Positions 6,635 through 15,957 are shown, counted from the stretch's first letter. The stretch: DNA of 40,691 bases from an uncultured Eubacteriales bacterium (GCA_934726435.1 CAKVDR010000002.1:1-40691), one strand, 5' to 3'. A program made the numbers and translations. The notes: a model not told the origin generated them from the letters alone.

Positions 6635-8100
6635 ATTCTTACCCCCATATTCAAGTTTTTGTTGAAAGCATACTCAGTGTAAACTTCAAATTGATGCGCG
6701 ATGTTAAGAATCGTTGCTTCTGAGAATTTTTTGCCGATGATTTGCATTCCCACAGGGAGGTTTTTAGAGTCAAACCCGCATGGAACCGAAACCGCCGGAA
6801 GCCCCGCAATGTTAACAGGAACCGTGCAAATGTCAGCAAGGTAAATTTCATCCGGAGTTTTGTAGCTCTTGCCAATCGGGAAAGCCGTCACAGGCGAAGT
6901 AGGAGTTAAAATGGCGTCGTAGTTTTCGAAAGCCTTTGCAAAGCCATTTGAAATAACCTGCCTTAATTTCTGAGCTTTGCCGTAATAAGCTTCATAATAG
7001 CCCGAGCTAAGAACATAGTTGCCGAGCAAAATTCTTCTTTTAACTTCGCTTCCAAAACCTTGGCTCCTGGTTTTGCAAATCATTTCGTTAATATCTTTAT
7101 ATTCTTTCGCTCTAAAGCCGTATCTAACGCCGTCAAAACGAGCTAAGTTTGAAGAAGCCTCAGCGCAAGCCAAAACATAATAAACTGGCAACGCACATTT
7201 AGCCTCAGGCAAATCGAAACGCTCTATTTCAATTCCCATGGATTTATATTTTTCAATAGCTTCGTTTAAAGCTTTTTCAACTTCTTTGTCAATTCCTTCG
7301 AAATATTGGTTAGGAACGCCGAGTTTAAGACCTTTAACGTCTTTGTTCAAAGAATCAAAAGTTTTTTCTCTTTTAACCGGGTTGGAAGTTGAATCTTTCG
7401 GGTCATACTGAGAAATTTCGTCGAAAACAATCGAAACATCTTCCACGGTTTTGGCAATCGGGCCAATTTGGTCAAAGCTCGAAGCATAAGCAATCAAGCC
7501 GTAACGCGAAACCGCACCGTAAGTAGGCTTGAGCCCAACAACTCCGCAAAAGCTAGCCGGCTGACGAACTGATCCACCAGTGTCTGAACCAAGTCCGTAA
7601 GCAGCGATGTTTCCTCCAACTGCAGCGGCAACCCCTCCTGAGCTTCCGCCCGGAACATAGCTATCATTATGCGGGTTTTTCGCCGGGCCAAAAACCGAAG
7701 TTTCGCAGGATGAACCCATTGCGAATTCATCCATGTTGGTTTTGCCGAGCAAAATCGCATTTTTATTTTGAAGAACCTGCCAAACGTGCGCGTCATAAAT
7801 TGGAGTGTAGCCTTCTAAAATCTTCGAACAGCAAGTCGTTTCGATTCCTTTGGTTGAAATGTTGTCTTTGACCGTCATCGGAACGCCCTCGAGAACGCCG
7901 AGTTTTTCGCCCGAGCTTATTTTATCATCCACTTTTTTGGCGGCATTTAAAGCGGTTTCTTCGCACACTTTAACGTAAGCATTAAGGGAGCTTTTTTTGA
8001 TTTCTTCAAGATATTTTTTAGTAATTTCTTCGCAAGAAACCTTTTTTTCAGCAAGCGCATTGCTGATTTTTTTAATGGTTCCTTCGTGTTTATTTTCCAT
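6631..8100 (-). CDS. gatA: Asp-tRNA(Asn)/Glu-tRNA(Gln) amidotransferase subunit A
   Basis: A 489-residue amidase-signature enzyme that releases ammonia from glutamine for GatB. The Ser-cisSer-Lys triad is visible: Lys78 in GVPMTVKDN, Ser153 in GGSSGG and nucleophile Ser177 in GSDTGGSVRQPA. The ATG at 8100 follows GAGGTG by seven bases and gives a normal family length. An in-frame reading back to 8172 would overlap gatC and add 24 residues unlike the family. It lies 22 bp after gatC and overlaps gatB by four bases. Confidence 0.97.
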   Translation of the reverse strand: MENKHEGTIKKISNALAEKKVSCEEITKKYLEEIKKSSLNAYVKVCEETALNAAKKVDDKISSGEKLGVLEGVPMTVKDNISTKGIETTCCSKILEGYTPIYDAHVWQVLQNKNAILLGKTNMDEFAMGSSCETSVFGPAKNPHNDSYVPGGSSGGVAAAVGGNIAAYGLGSDTGGSVRQPASFCGVVGLKPTYGAVSRYGLIAYASSFDQIGPIAKTVEDVSIVFDEISQYDPKDSTSNPVKREKTFDSLNKDVKGLKLGVPNQYFEGIDKEVEKALNEAIEKYKSMGIEIERFDLPEAKCALPVYYVLACAEASSNLARFDGVRYGFRAKEYKDINEMICKTRSQGFGSEVKRRILLGNYVLSSGYYEAYYGKAQKLRQVISNGFAKAFENYDAILTPTSPVTAFPIGKSYKTPDEIYLADICTVPVNIAGLPAVSVPCGFDSKNLPVGMQIIGKKFSEATILNIAHQFEVYTEYAFNKNLNMGVRI

Positions 8101-8122
8101 TCTTACGCACCTCTCAAAGCGA

Positions 8123-8401
8123 TTATTTTGATTTGCTAAGGTAGAAAAATCCGTCTTTTCCACCGCCAACATTACTCAAGATCTCTTCTCTCGGATATGA
8201 AGGCACTATTTCATCTTCATGAAAAGCATTGCAAATGTCATCATGCACATCGCTTACTTCGGCGAATTTTTCAATGCTGTTCATGCTATCAACGAAATTA
8301 ATCATAGAACTGATTTCTTTTTCGCCCGTTGCGAGCTCTTCTTCGGTAAGATAAAGCTTCGAAAGATTAGCAATCGCTTTTACTTGCTCTTTTGTAACCA
8401 T
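8123..8401 (-). CDS. gatC: Asp-tRNA(Asn)/Glu-tRNA(Gln) amidotransferase subunit C
   Basis: A 92-residue GatC, the belt that holds GatA and GatB together. Typical features are the start TKEQVKAIANLSKLYLTEEEL, the helix ISSMINFVDSMNSI, and the later VHDDICNAFHEDEIVPSYPREEIL. The last dozen residues (GGGKDGFFYLSKSK) include the usual Gly-rich, aromatic end. It begins 12 bp after aspS, with its GGAGG site in the aspS stop region, and precedes gatA by 22 bp. Confidence 0.95.
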   Translation of the reverse strand: MVTKEQVKAIANLSKLYLTEEELATGEKEISSMINFVDSMNSIEKFAEVSDVHDDICNAFHEDEIVPSYPREEILSNVGGGKDGFFYLSKSK

Positions 8402-8413
8402 AAAGATTCCTCC

Positions 8414-10174
8414 TTATTTGTGCTGACCTCTTATCTTAATGTGAACTTCTCTAAGCTGCATTTCAGAAACTTCTGAAGGTGAACCAAGCATGACGTCTTG
8501 CGCATTGCTGTTCATCGGGAATGCTATGATTTCTCTTATGTTTTCTTCATCGAGGAGAAGCATTATCATGCGGTCAACTCCAGGAGCCATTCCTGCGTGG
8601 GCAGGTGCACCGAATTTAAATGAATTATAAAGTGCACTGAATTTACTTAGGATATCTTCTTCAGTGTAGCCCGCAATTTCAAAGGCTTTAAGCATTATTT
8701 CAGGGTCGTGGTTTCTAACTGCGCCCGAAGAAAGCTCAATGCCGTTGCAAACTAAGTCATATTGATAAGCAAGAATATCGAGCGGATTTTTATTTTTGAG
8801 TGCATCTAGGCCACCTTGAGGCATTGAAAATGGGTTGTGAGTAAAGATGATTTTGCCGGTTTCTTCGTCTTCTTCATACATCGGGAAGTCAACAATAAAG
8901 CAAAATTCAAATCTGTCTTTGTCAATAAGTTCAAGGCGTTTGCCGAGTTCCGTGCGAATTTGGCCTGCAAATTTAGCCACTTTTTTAGCTTCGTCAGCAA
9001 TAAAGTAAACAACGCAACCTGGTTTAATAGAGCATCTTTCAGTGAGAACTGCGCGTCTTTCATCAGGGATGAATTTATTAATCGGACCGCTAAACTCGCC
9101 ATTTTCGCCAACTTTTATATATCCAAGGCCTTTCATTCCTATTTCAAGAGCGAAATCTTGCATTTTATCAAAGAATTTTCTCGGTCTTGAAGCCATGTCA
9201 GGAACAGTTATCGAACGAACGACTTTTCCTTCGAATGCAGCAAAGCCTGAATTTTCGAAAATGTCGGTTATATCAACGATTTCAAGCGGGTTGCGAAGGT
9301 CAGGTTTATCCGAACCGTATTTAAGCATTGCTTCTGAATAAGGAATCTTGACAAATGGTTTTGAAGAAACTTTTTTATCAGAAAATTTAGTGAATGTTTC
9401 GTAAATAACTTCTTCAGAAACTTTGAAAACATCTTCTTGAGTTGCAAAAGACATTTCAAAATCGAGCTGATAGAATTCCCCCGGAGAGCGGTCTGCACGG
9501 GCGTCTTCATCCCTGAAGCAAGGAGCTATTTGAAAATATTTGTCAAAGCCTGAAACCATCAAAAGTTGCTTGAAAATTTGCGGAGCTTGCGGAAGAGCAT
9601 AGAACTTTCCTGCGTGCTTTCTGCTTGGAACTAAATAGTCTCTTGCGCCTTCAGGTGAAGAAGCAGACATAAGCGGAGTTTGAATTTCAGTGAAACCGAG
9701 CTCATGCATTTTGTTCCTTAAAAAGTGAAGAATTTCAGATCTGAGCTGAATTTTCTTGTGCATAACAGGGTTTCTAAGGTCAAGGAACCTATATTTGAGG
9801 CGGAGTTCTTCTTTAGTTTCAACCGAATCTGCAACTTCAAAAGGAAGCATACTCGTGCATTTGCCAACAATTTCCAAACTCTGGCATTTAACTTCAACCA
9901 TACCTGTTGCAATTTTCGGGTTTATGTTTTCTTCAGTTCTTCTTTCAACCTTGCCGAGAACAGAAACAGTGCTTTCGCGGGAAACATTCTTTATCATTGC
10001 AGAATCATTAATAACAACTTGAACATAACCAAAATGGTCTCTAAGGTCAACGAAAGTGATACCGCCGTGGTCACGAACGTTTTCAACCCAACCTGCTAAA
10101 CGAACTTCTTCTCCAACCATTTCTTCGTTAATTTTACCGCAATAGTGCGTGCGGTATTTGTTTTGAATGTTCAT
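8414..10174 (-). CDS. aspS: Aspartyl-tRNA synthetase, bacterial type
   Basis: A 586-residue class II synthetase. An OB anticodon-binding domain (HYCGKINEEMVGEEVRLAGWV) is followed by class II motif 2 (FRDEDARADRSPGEFYQLDFEM), the GAD insertion in the middle, and motif 3 (GVDRMIML). I chose ATG at 10174; an in-frame TTG nine bases upstream abuts the AGGAAGG site. It is first in the aspS-gatCAB operon. That linkage suggests a non-discriminating enzyme that also charges tRNA(Asn) with Asp for GatCAB to amidate; this is an inference, as no specificity residues were tested. Confidence 0.97.
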   Translation of the reverse strand: MNIQNKYRTHYCGKINEEMVGEEVRLAGWVENVRDHGGITFVDLRDHFGYVQVVINDSAMIKNVSRESTVSVLGKVERRTEENINPKIATGMVEVKCQSLEIVGKCTSMLPFEVADSVETKEELRLKYRFLDLRNPVMHKKIQLRSEILHFLRNKMHELGFTEIQTPLMSASSPEGARDYLVPSRKHAGKFYALPQAPQIFKQLLMVSGFDKYFQIAPCFRDEDARADRSPGEFYQLDFEMSFATQEDVFKVSEEVIYETFTKFSDKKVSSKPFVKIPYSEAMLKYGSDKPDLRNPLEIVDITDIFENSGFAAFEGKVVRSITVPDMASRPRKFFDKMQDFALEIGMKGLGYIKVGENGEFSGPINKFIPDERRAVLTERCSIKPGCVVYFIADEAKKVAKFAGQIRTELGKRLELIDKDRFEFCFIVDFPMYEEDEETGKIIFTHNPFSMPQGGLDALKNKNPLDILAYQYDLVCNGIELSSGAVRNHDPEIMLKAFEIAGYTEEDILSKFSALYNSFKFGAPAHAGMAPGVDRMIMLLLDEENIREIIAFPMNSNAQDVMLGSPSEVSEMQLREVHIKIRGQHK

Positions 10175-10256
10175 ATTTTTCAATCCTTCCTAAGTGTAAA
10201 AATTCAAGTGACGAAAGATTTTTTATCAATCCTTCTAAAATTAAAAACTATCCTTC

Positions 10257-10285
10257 ATTATATCATTATCCTATGCTATCTTCAA
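10257..10285 (-). promoter_or_regulatory. Sigma-A promoter of the aspS-gatCAB operon
   Basis: Minus-strand TTGAAG-17 bases-TATAAT, about 80 bp before the aspS ATG. The leader is too short for a T-box element. Confidence 0.75.
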
Positions 10286-10373
10286 ACATTTATTTTTAAC
10301 GTGCAATTTTAACATAAATTTTACTGTAGATTACAATAAATAAAGTAAATTTAAATAAACTTTAAATAACTTG

Positions 10374-10401
10374 TTGATTTTTTGTAATTTTTTGTTATAA
10401 T
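10374..10401 (+). promoter_or_regulatory. Promoter of the M23 endopeptidase gene
   Basis: TTGATT-16 bases-TATAAT in a T-rich stretch, 63 bp before the start codon. It diverges from the aspS promoter. Confidence 0.65.
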
Positions 10402-10464
10402 TAATTAAGAAATACTTTTTACACAGTCTTTTAAATCGAGAAAAATGGGAGGCATTTTATTTAT

Positions 10465-11814
10465 ATGCGATTTTACATCCCAAAGCATAATAGAAAATCA
10501 TTTCTGAAAAAAATCTCATTACCGCTAACAACGAGTTTTTTATTCGCAGCAACAGTTATTTACTGGAACAGCAAAACTTTTGGACTAGCCCTTGAATACA
10601 ATGGCCAACAAATTGCAACCGTTCAGCGCGAAGAGGTTTATGAAAAAGCAAAAGAAATGATAAGAAGCCAAACCCCAGTGGCTGAAAAACACAGGATTTC
10701 AAACGCAACACCGCGCATTAAAATAGCGGAAGTTGAAAAAAACAAATGCATTGAAAAACCTGAAGAAATCAAGGATAAAATCATCGAAAAATCAATTGAA
10801 ATTTTAGCTCCGGCATACGGCGCATATTTGGAAGATAAATTAATCGTAGTTGGAACTTCAAAAGAAGATATTCAAAAGGCTTTGGACGAAATTTTGAATG
10901 AAAACAAAGCAAATTTAGAAGATGCAACAGCTACTTTCGAAGAAAACATTGAAATCAGGCAGGGGCTCTTCCCTAATTCAAAAATCGAAAGCTTTGAAAA
11001 AATAAAAGAAGCTTTAACTTCAAAAACAGAAGTTTCAAAACCTTACACAGTTGCTGAAGATGACACTATAGTAAGTATTGCCGAGAAATTCGGTATTAGC
11101 ACTGAAAAACTCCTAAAAGATAATGGAAAAACAGAATCTGATTCAATTTACCCCGGCGACACTTTAAATATAATCACTCTTGAAAATTTGCTTCACGTTA
11201 AAGTTGTTGCAAAAGAAACCGTTGAGAATGAAATTCCTTTCGAAAAAATAACTAAAGAAGATTCAGAACTAGAAAAAGGCAAAGTAATCACTACTAAAGA
11301 GGGTTCAAACGGCAAAGAAGAAGTAGTTTACTGCGTGACATATTTAAATGGCCAGGAAACTGACAAAAAAGAAAGCGCAAGAGAAATTAAACTCGAGCCA
11401 ACCGCCGAAGAACAGACCATCGGTACAAAACAAGAAGAATACATCTGGCCGGTGCCTTTCACTAAAAACATAACAAGCGGATTCGGCCCACGCTGGGGAA
11501 GCTTCCATTATGGCATCGACATTTCATCAGCAGGAGTTGAAGGAACAGATATAGTTGCTTCAAAAGCAGGAACTATCAAAGTAGCAAAAATAGGAAGCAC
11601 GGGTTACGGTAACCATATAATAATTTCACATGATGACGGAACCGAAACACTTTATGGCCACTGCAAAAGCCTTTGCACAAGCGTTGGAAAAAGAGTAAAT
11701 CAAGGCGAAAAAATCGCATGCGTAGGTTCAACTGGTCAATCAACCGGACCTCACCTTCATTTCGAAATAAGAATAAACGGGAAAAAAGTAAACCCAACAG
11801 AATACGTTAAATAA
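10465..11814 (+). CDS. Membrane-anchored LysM-G5-M23 peptidoglycan endopeptidase
   Basis: A 449-residue cell-wall hydrolase. Residues about 18-34 form an N-terminal membrane anchor. A helical region follows, then LysM (about 192-237, KPYTVAEDDTIVSIAEKFGI to YPGDTLNI), a G5-like domain (about 243-323) and a C-terminal M23 domain (about 333-449). The zinc ligands are His348 and Asp352 (HYGID) and His432 in HLHFE; His399 and His430 complete the site. The enzyme should cut peptide cross-bridges, with LysM binding glycan. Many relatives act in sporulation or cell separation, but no sporulation-sigma promoter is visible here. GGGAGG lies 12 bases before ATG, a slightly long spacing. It is a single-gene unit. 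Confidence 0.92.
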   Translation: MRFYIPKHNRKSFLKKISLPLTTSFLFAATVIYWNSKTFGLALEYNGQQIATVQREEVYEKAKEMIRSQTPVAEKHRISNATPRIKIAEVEKNKCIEKPEEIKDKIIEKSIEILAPAYGAYLEDKLIVVGTSKEDIQKALDEILNENKANLEDATATFEENIEIRQGLFPNSKIESFEKIKEALTSKTEVSKPYTVAEDDTIVSIAEKFGISTEKLLKDNGKTESDSIYPGDTLNIITLENLLHVKVVAKETVENEIPFEKITKEDSELEKGKVITTKEGSNGKEEVVYCVTYLNGQETDKKESAREIKLEPTAEEQTIGTKQEEYIWPVPFTKNITSGFGPRWGSFHYGIDISSAGVEGTDIVASKAGTIKVAKIGSTGYGNHIIISHDDGTETLYGHCKSLCTSVGKRVNQGEKIACVGSTGQSTGPHLHFEIRINGKKVNPTEYVK

Positions 11815-11822
11815 AAGAAAAG

Positions 11823-11852
11823 CCACCTGTCAAAAGCAGGTGGTAATTTTTT
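11823..11852. terminator. Bidirectional terminator with CCACCTG/CAGGTGG stem
   Basis: CCACCTG (11823-11829), seven-base loop, CAGGTGG (11837-11843). A T-run follows on the plus strand and a T-rich tail on the minus strand. It serves the M23 gene and the convergent membrane-protein gene. Confidence 0.85.
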
Positions 11853-12235
11853 CAAGCTTTATTAACCCCTAGAATCCCTCCAGCTAAACTAGAAACCACG
11901 GCTAAACTGCCTTTTAAAGCTGAAAGATAGCTCACTCCATCACTTGAAACTGCAAGCGAACCCACAACAAATAAAACAAAAAGAAAAATCCCGCAAAAAA
12001 AGCCATAAACAAGCCCCTGCCTCTTTGCAGTAAACCCAGCCGCAAAACCTGAAACAAAAGAACTAACCGCTAAAATAACAAGGCTTAAATATTCAAAAAA
12101 TTCTTCGGGTAAACTCTTACTTTTCAAAAATAAAAAACAAACCAGCGAAATCATCACAAAGCAGCAAACAACCCCTGCTAAAACACCAAAAATTATGGGT
12201 TTTAAAGATAGGCCTGATTTATAATTACTTCTCAT
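11852..12235 (-). CDS. TIGR04086-like four-helix membrane protein
   Basis: A 127-residue protein with four hydrophobic helices (about 12-34, 46-66, 73-94, 103-124) and a Gly-rich loop (GFAAGFTAKRQGLVYGFFCG). This pattern matches the TIGR04086/YrzE family of small membrane proteins in Firmicutes, recognised from memory of the pattern. The biochemical role is unknown in the family. It stands alone between a convergent neighbour with a shared terminator and the terminator of the leucine-rich-repeat gene. Confidence 0.65.
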   Translation of the reverse strand: MRSNYKSGLSLKPIIFGVLAGVVCCFVMISLVCFLFLKSKSLPEEFFEYLSLVILAVSSFVSGFAAGFTAKRQGLVYGFFCGIFLFVLFVVGSLAVSSDGVSYLSALKGSLAVVSSLAGGILGVNKA

Positions 12236-12291
12236 ATTGCCTCCGAAAATTAATTTTTAAAATATATTTCTTCATTTAAATTTATGACAAC

Positions 12292-12314
12292 AAAAAAGCC
12301 GCCATTACGGCAGC
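12292..12314 (-). terminator. Terminator of the leucine-rich-repeat gene
   Basis: Minus-strand stem GCTGCC (12309-12314)/GGCGGC (12298-12303), one T-G wobble, five-base loop, then six T. Confidence 0.8.
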
Positions 12315-12329
12315 CTCTTTAAAATTTTA

Positions 12330-13553
12330 TTAAATAAAGTTGAATTCTGTTTTTCCATTTTTAAAAATATTTTTAAGTTTAAGCTCAAACTTTGCCGGAG
12401 CTGTAATTTCTTTTATATTGCACATATAACTCATAAGAGTAGTTCTTCCAATGCCAATTTGCTTTATATACCATCCGAAAGCTTCACTATCAACATACGT
12501 AAGATTTTTCGGTAATACAAGATGATTCACATTAATATGGTAAAACACATGTTTACCTATATACGAAACAGTGTCAGGAATAACAAGTCTGTTTATTTTT
12601 AAATTTCCGCCTAATCCTTTACACATATCACTAATTAAAGTAGATTTACCAATATATCCGATTCCGTAAGGAAGTTCTAAATTATCAATTTCTCCGGTTT
12701 CTTTGTTTTTAAGCTTACCATAATCAGGGTAAAATTCTTTATCTCCAACGTGAAGAATCGGTGACGAATCCATACCGTTATTTTCAAATTTTATATCTTT
12801 TTCATTTGCAAGAGCATCCATAATGGCATCTTTAAGACCTTCGATATCGAAAGCATTTTTTAATTCAAAATCTTTATAAACTCTAATGTTTTTAGCTTTG
12901 AGTTCCGCTTTAACTTCTTCTTCGAATCTTGCAGGAACAAAAACCGCACCTACATTCAAAGCACTTTTTAGTATATTTGTGGTCAATAAATAAGAACGAT
13001 TTGATTTAAACACAACAGAGCCAACTGAAACACCCATGAGCGCATGTGGGTCAGCGTATGCAAGACGTTCTGGTAAAATGATTTTTTTGATCTTTTTGCC
13101 TTGTGCGTTTGCTTTTTTAAGAATATCATTAAAAACACCAGCACCTATTTCTTCTATGTAAGCAGGAATTTCTATTTCTTCAATTTCGCCTGTTTTTTCA
13201 TCAATGAGCTTATCATATGCAAGTTCAAAAGATTCGTTTCTTACTTTAACTACAACACGACCATTATCAGATTCCAACTTGGTACCATGGAAAAGAAACA
13301 TCCGTTTGTCATGAAACTTAACGCAATTACAAACCTCGATAGAATGATGAAACGCTGCTCTTTCTAAAGCATCTTTCAAACCAGGAACATCAAAAATGCC
13401 TTTTAATTCAATATTGTTGCCCTTTACCTTAATTCTTGACGCCGCTGATAAATTGCCATCATGCGGGCAAGCACTACCGCTTGGAATCTGCGAACCAAAA
13501 ACTAAAACTGAAAGCATACTTGCTGCAATTTTCTTGCTAATTTTGTTACTCAT
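12330..13553 (-). CDS. Secreted leucine-rich-repeat (BspA/LRR_5-like) protein, internally duplicated
   Basis: A 407-residue protein with an N-terminal signal peptide (KISKK, then a hydrophobic stretch, cleavage near PSGSA). The body has BspA-type repeats such as LPERLAYADPHALMG, IPDTVSYIGKHVFYH and LPKNLTYVDSEAFGW. It consists of two related halves, about 49-228 and 230-407. Each starts with ELK..FD.[VI].GLKDA, then carries a TGEI[ED].[IL]E[IL]P..I..IG segment, and near the end the FELK or FEEEVKAELK helix. ATG at 13553 fits the GAGAGGATG ribosome site; an in-frame TTG just upstream is less likely. It has a strong own promoter. Such proteins are often surface or interaction proteins; the target is unknown. 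Confidence 0.75.
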   Translation of the reverse strand: MSNKISKKIAASMLSVLVFGSQIPSGSACPHDGNLSAASRIKVKGNNIELKGIFDVPGLKDALERAAFHHSIEVCNCVKFHDKRMFLFHGTKLESDNGRVVVKVRNESFELAYDKLIDEKTGEIEEIEIPAYIEEIGAGVFNDILKKANAQGKKIKKIILPERLAYADPHALMGVSVGSVVFKSNRSYLLTTNILKSALNVGAVFVPARFEEEVKAELKAKNIRVYKDFELKNAFDIEGLKDAIMDALANEKDIKFENNGMDSSPILHVGDKEFYPDYGKLKNKETGEIDNLELPYGIGYIGKSTLISDMCKGLGGNLKINRLVIPDTVSYIGKHVFYHINVNHLVLPKNLTYVDSEAFGWYIKQIGIGRTTLMSYMCNIKEITAPAKFELKLKNIFKNGKTEFNFI

Positions 13554-13600
13554 CAAACAACATCCTCTCTGTTATATACCTTGTTTTTTACGACAATGTT

Positions 13601-13629
13601 ATTATATCATAAAGAATTCAATAAGTCAA
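13601..13629 (-). promoter_or_regulatory. Sigma-A promoter of the leucine-rich-repeat gene
   Basis: Minus-strand TTGACT-17 bases-TATAAT, about 50 bp before the start codon. Confidence 0.85.
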
Positions 13630-13679
13630 CAATAAAAAATAACCAATCCCTTTAAAAAGAGACGGCTATTTCATGAATT

Positions 13680-14471
13680 TCAACCGGCCGAAAGCATTTG
13701 AAGCCTCAATCTGTCACTTATCATTGCAATGAATTCTGAGTTAGTTGGTTTACCGCGGGAATTATGTATCGTATATCCAAAATACGAATTAAGAATATCA
13801 ACATCACCACGATCCCAAGCAACTTCTATGGCATGGCGAATCGCACGTTCAACACGAGAAGAGGTTGTTTCGAAATTTTCAGCAACCGCAGGGTAAAGTT
13901 TTTTAGTAACCGAATTAATGATTCCCGGGTCTTCAACCGACATTTTAATAGAATTTCTAAGATAATGATAACCCTTTATGTGCGCAGGAACGCCGATTTG
14001 ATGCAAAACTTCAGTTATTTTAATATCTAAATTCTCGGCAGCTTCGGTGTGAATTGAAGTGACAATACTTTTTGGAAGTTCTGAGGCCGGCCTTGTTTTA
14101 TAAGAAATTTTGAGGATTTTTTCAATTATATCTGAATAATTAACAGGCTTAACCAAAAAGTAAGAAGCACCGGCGGACATAACTTCTCTTTCAAGAGAAG
14201 GCCTTCCGAAACTCGAGATTACTATAAAAGTTGGCATCTCAACACGGTGGTTTTTCCTCACAGCATTGATTATTCCTATGGCGTCGATCCTTGGCATAAA
14301 TAAATCCATAAGAACAATATCCGGGGAAGAATTTTCGATGATTTCTATAATTTTAAAACCATCTTTAGGCAAAAATGACAAATCCATAGAATAATGTTTA
14401 AACATATCCAGTGCTTCACGATCGAACTCGATGCAATCCTCTGACGTTAGTATTTTTAACGTATTTTGCAT
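13680..14471 (-). CDS. spo0A: Sporulation master regulator Spo0A
   Basis: A 263-residue response regulator. The receiver has Asp56 as phosphoacceptor (VLMDLFMPRIDAIG), Lys108 (FLVKPV) and an acidic pair Glu11-Asp12, a slight variant of the usual Asp-Asp. The C-terminal DNA-binding domain is diagnostic: ITEVLHQIGVPAHIKGYHYL, VERAIRHAIEVAWDRGD and the ending KPTNSEFIAMISDRLRL. Phosphorylated Spo0A turns on early sporulation genes through 0A boxes (TGNCGAA). It lies 118 bp after spoIVB, the conserved order in endospore formers. AGGAGG precedes the ATG by seven bases. Confidence 0.98.
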   Translation of the reverse strand: MQNTLKILTSEDCIEFDREALDMFKHYSMDLSFLPKDGFKIIEIIENSSPDIVLMDLFMPRIDAIGIINAVRKNHRVEMPTFIVISSFGRPSLEREVMSAGASYFLVKPVNYSDIIEKILKISYKTRPASELPKSIVTSIHTEAAENLDIKITEVLHQIGVPAHIKGYHYLRNSIKMSVEDPGIINSVTKKLYPAVAENFETTSSRVERAIRHAIEVAWDRGDVDILNSYFGYTIHNSRGKPTNSEFIAMISDRLRLQMLSAG

Positions 14472-14507
14472 AATTTTTCCTCCTGAAATATTATTTTATG
14501 ATATTTA

Positions 14508-14535
14508 TATTTACATAAATTACCAAATTTGTCAA
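14508..14535 (-). promoter_or_regulatory. Possible promoter of spo0A
   Basis: Minus-strand TTGACA (14530-14535)-16 bases-TAAATA in the spoIVB-spo0A gap. The -35 is perfect and the -10 weak, so spo0A could be transcribed separately from spoIVB. Confidence 0.5.
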
Positions 14536-14589
14536 TAGTTTTCCAGTAAATAAACATTATTCGGATGAAATGTCAAAATATTTGAATTT

Positions 14590-15834
14590 TTAGGAAGCGT
14601 TTTTATATCTTGATTCAAGAAAAAGGTTGGAATTTGTCAGCATTGTCTCAGCAAAAATAGCATAGCCTTTAGCTGGATTATTAACGAAAACATGCGTCAC
14701 AGCGCCGACTAGACCGCCATTTTGCAAAATAGGACTACCGCTCATACCCTGCACTATTCCGCCGGTTTTTTCTAAAAGACGAGGATCTGTCACAGATATC
14801 TTCATATTTTTGGTGGGAATTGTAACATCATAATTAATCGAGTCAATATTTATATCATAAAGTTCCGGTTTGCCGCCTTCAATTGTAGTTAAAATCTGCG
14901 CAGCGCCCTTTTTAACCTTTTGTTTCATCACAACATTTACTTCGCTGCCAAAATCAAAATCACTGCTCAAATTGCCATAAAGCCCGGTTTCATTATTAAC
15001 GCAAATTTCACCGATTGGTTTAGGGTCTGTGAAGCAGCCTTTAAGCTGACCAGGCACACCTTGACACCCCGAAACAATACTGGTTATTTGAGCGCCAACA
15101 ATCTCACCCCTCGAAAGCGGCAAAAGCTCCGAGGTATCAACATCGCATATTCCATGGCCAAGCCCGGCAAAAATACGGTTCTTATTACTGCAAAAAGTAA
15201 GCGTTCCTATGCCTGCTGAGCTGTCTCTCACCCAAATTCCAATGCGATATTTATCGTCTTCAGTTGACTTTAAAGGCTTCAAATGCGTTATGAATTCTTT
15301 GTTTTCGCGCATAACTCTAAACTCAATTTCACCACCCGATGAATTTTGAATAATGCTTTCAAGGTCGTCATTGCTCAAAACTTCTTTGTCATCCGCCGCT
15401 ATTATAACATCGCCCTTGCGAATTCCCGCCGCAGACCAAGGCTCAACCATTCCTTCATCCGATTTAACGCTTGAAGTCCCGATGACTACTGCACCTTTAG
15501 TGTAAAGCTTCACTCCGAAAGGCATTCCGCAAGGCGTAACTTTAGTGTTTTCGCAAACATGCACCTTCACGCTTTTCACGGGAAAAATATTCATAAATTT
15601 AAGCGTTGCCAAATAATCTTCACTAGGCTCAAAACCATTCATTCCCGTGCTAATGCATTCCTCCGATGTAGCATCCGGCACAACTGAAAAAGGGTAAACC
15701 GAAAAACTTCTGTTTTCATCTATACTAATATGGTAAACATCAGGGAATTTCCCCGAAATATAAGATAATCCGACATAAAAAACAGGGATAAAAATAATAA
15801 TCAAACAAATTAAATATTTAGCCCACTTTTTCAA
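14590..15834 (-). CDS. spoIVB: SpoIVB serine peptidase (S55, PDZ domain)
   Basis: A 414-residue protease that signals across the forespore membranes to activate pro-sigma-K processing. It has an N-terminal membrane anchor (about 7-26) and a PDZ domain (about 105-185, AAGIRKGDVIIAADDKEV). The catalytic residues read out as His227 (GLGHGICD), Asp350 (SVTDPRL) and Ser365 (GMSGSPI); the Asp-Ser spacing of 15 equals that in Bacillus. Translation starts at TTG (15834), six bases after GAGGTGA. It is followed by spo0A, as usual. No sporulation-sigma promoter was recognised by eye. Confidence 0.96.
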   Translation of the reverse strand: MKKWAKYLICLIIIFIPVFYVGLSYISGKFPDVYHISIDENRSFSVYPFSVVPDATSEECISTGMNGFEPSEDYLATLKFMNIFPVKSVKVHVCENTKVTPCGMPFGVKLYTKGAVVIGTSSVKSDEGMVEPWSAAGIRKGDVIIAADDKEVLSNDDLESIIQNSSGGEIEFRVMRENKEFITHLKPLKSTEDDKYRIGIWVRDSSAGIGTLTFCSNKNRIFAGLGHGICDVDTSELLPLSRGEIVGAQITSIVSGCQGVPGQLKGCFTDPKPIGEICVNNETGLYGNLSSDFDFGSEVNVVMKQKVKKGAAQILTTIEGGKPELYDINIDSINYDVTIPTKNMKISVTDPRLLEKTGGIVQGMSGSPILQNGGLVGAVTHVFVNNPAKGYAIFAETMLTNSNLFLESRYKNAS

Positions 15835-15957
15835 ATCAAGTCACCTCTTTAGCATAATTTAAAATGTAAAAAACTGGGGAAAAATGTATAAAAATAGTTC
15901 TCAATTTATTATTTGCATTTTAAGTAAAATTCACAAAAGAAAATGTTGGCTAATTAA

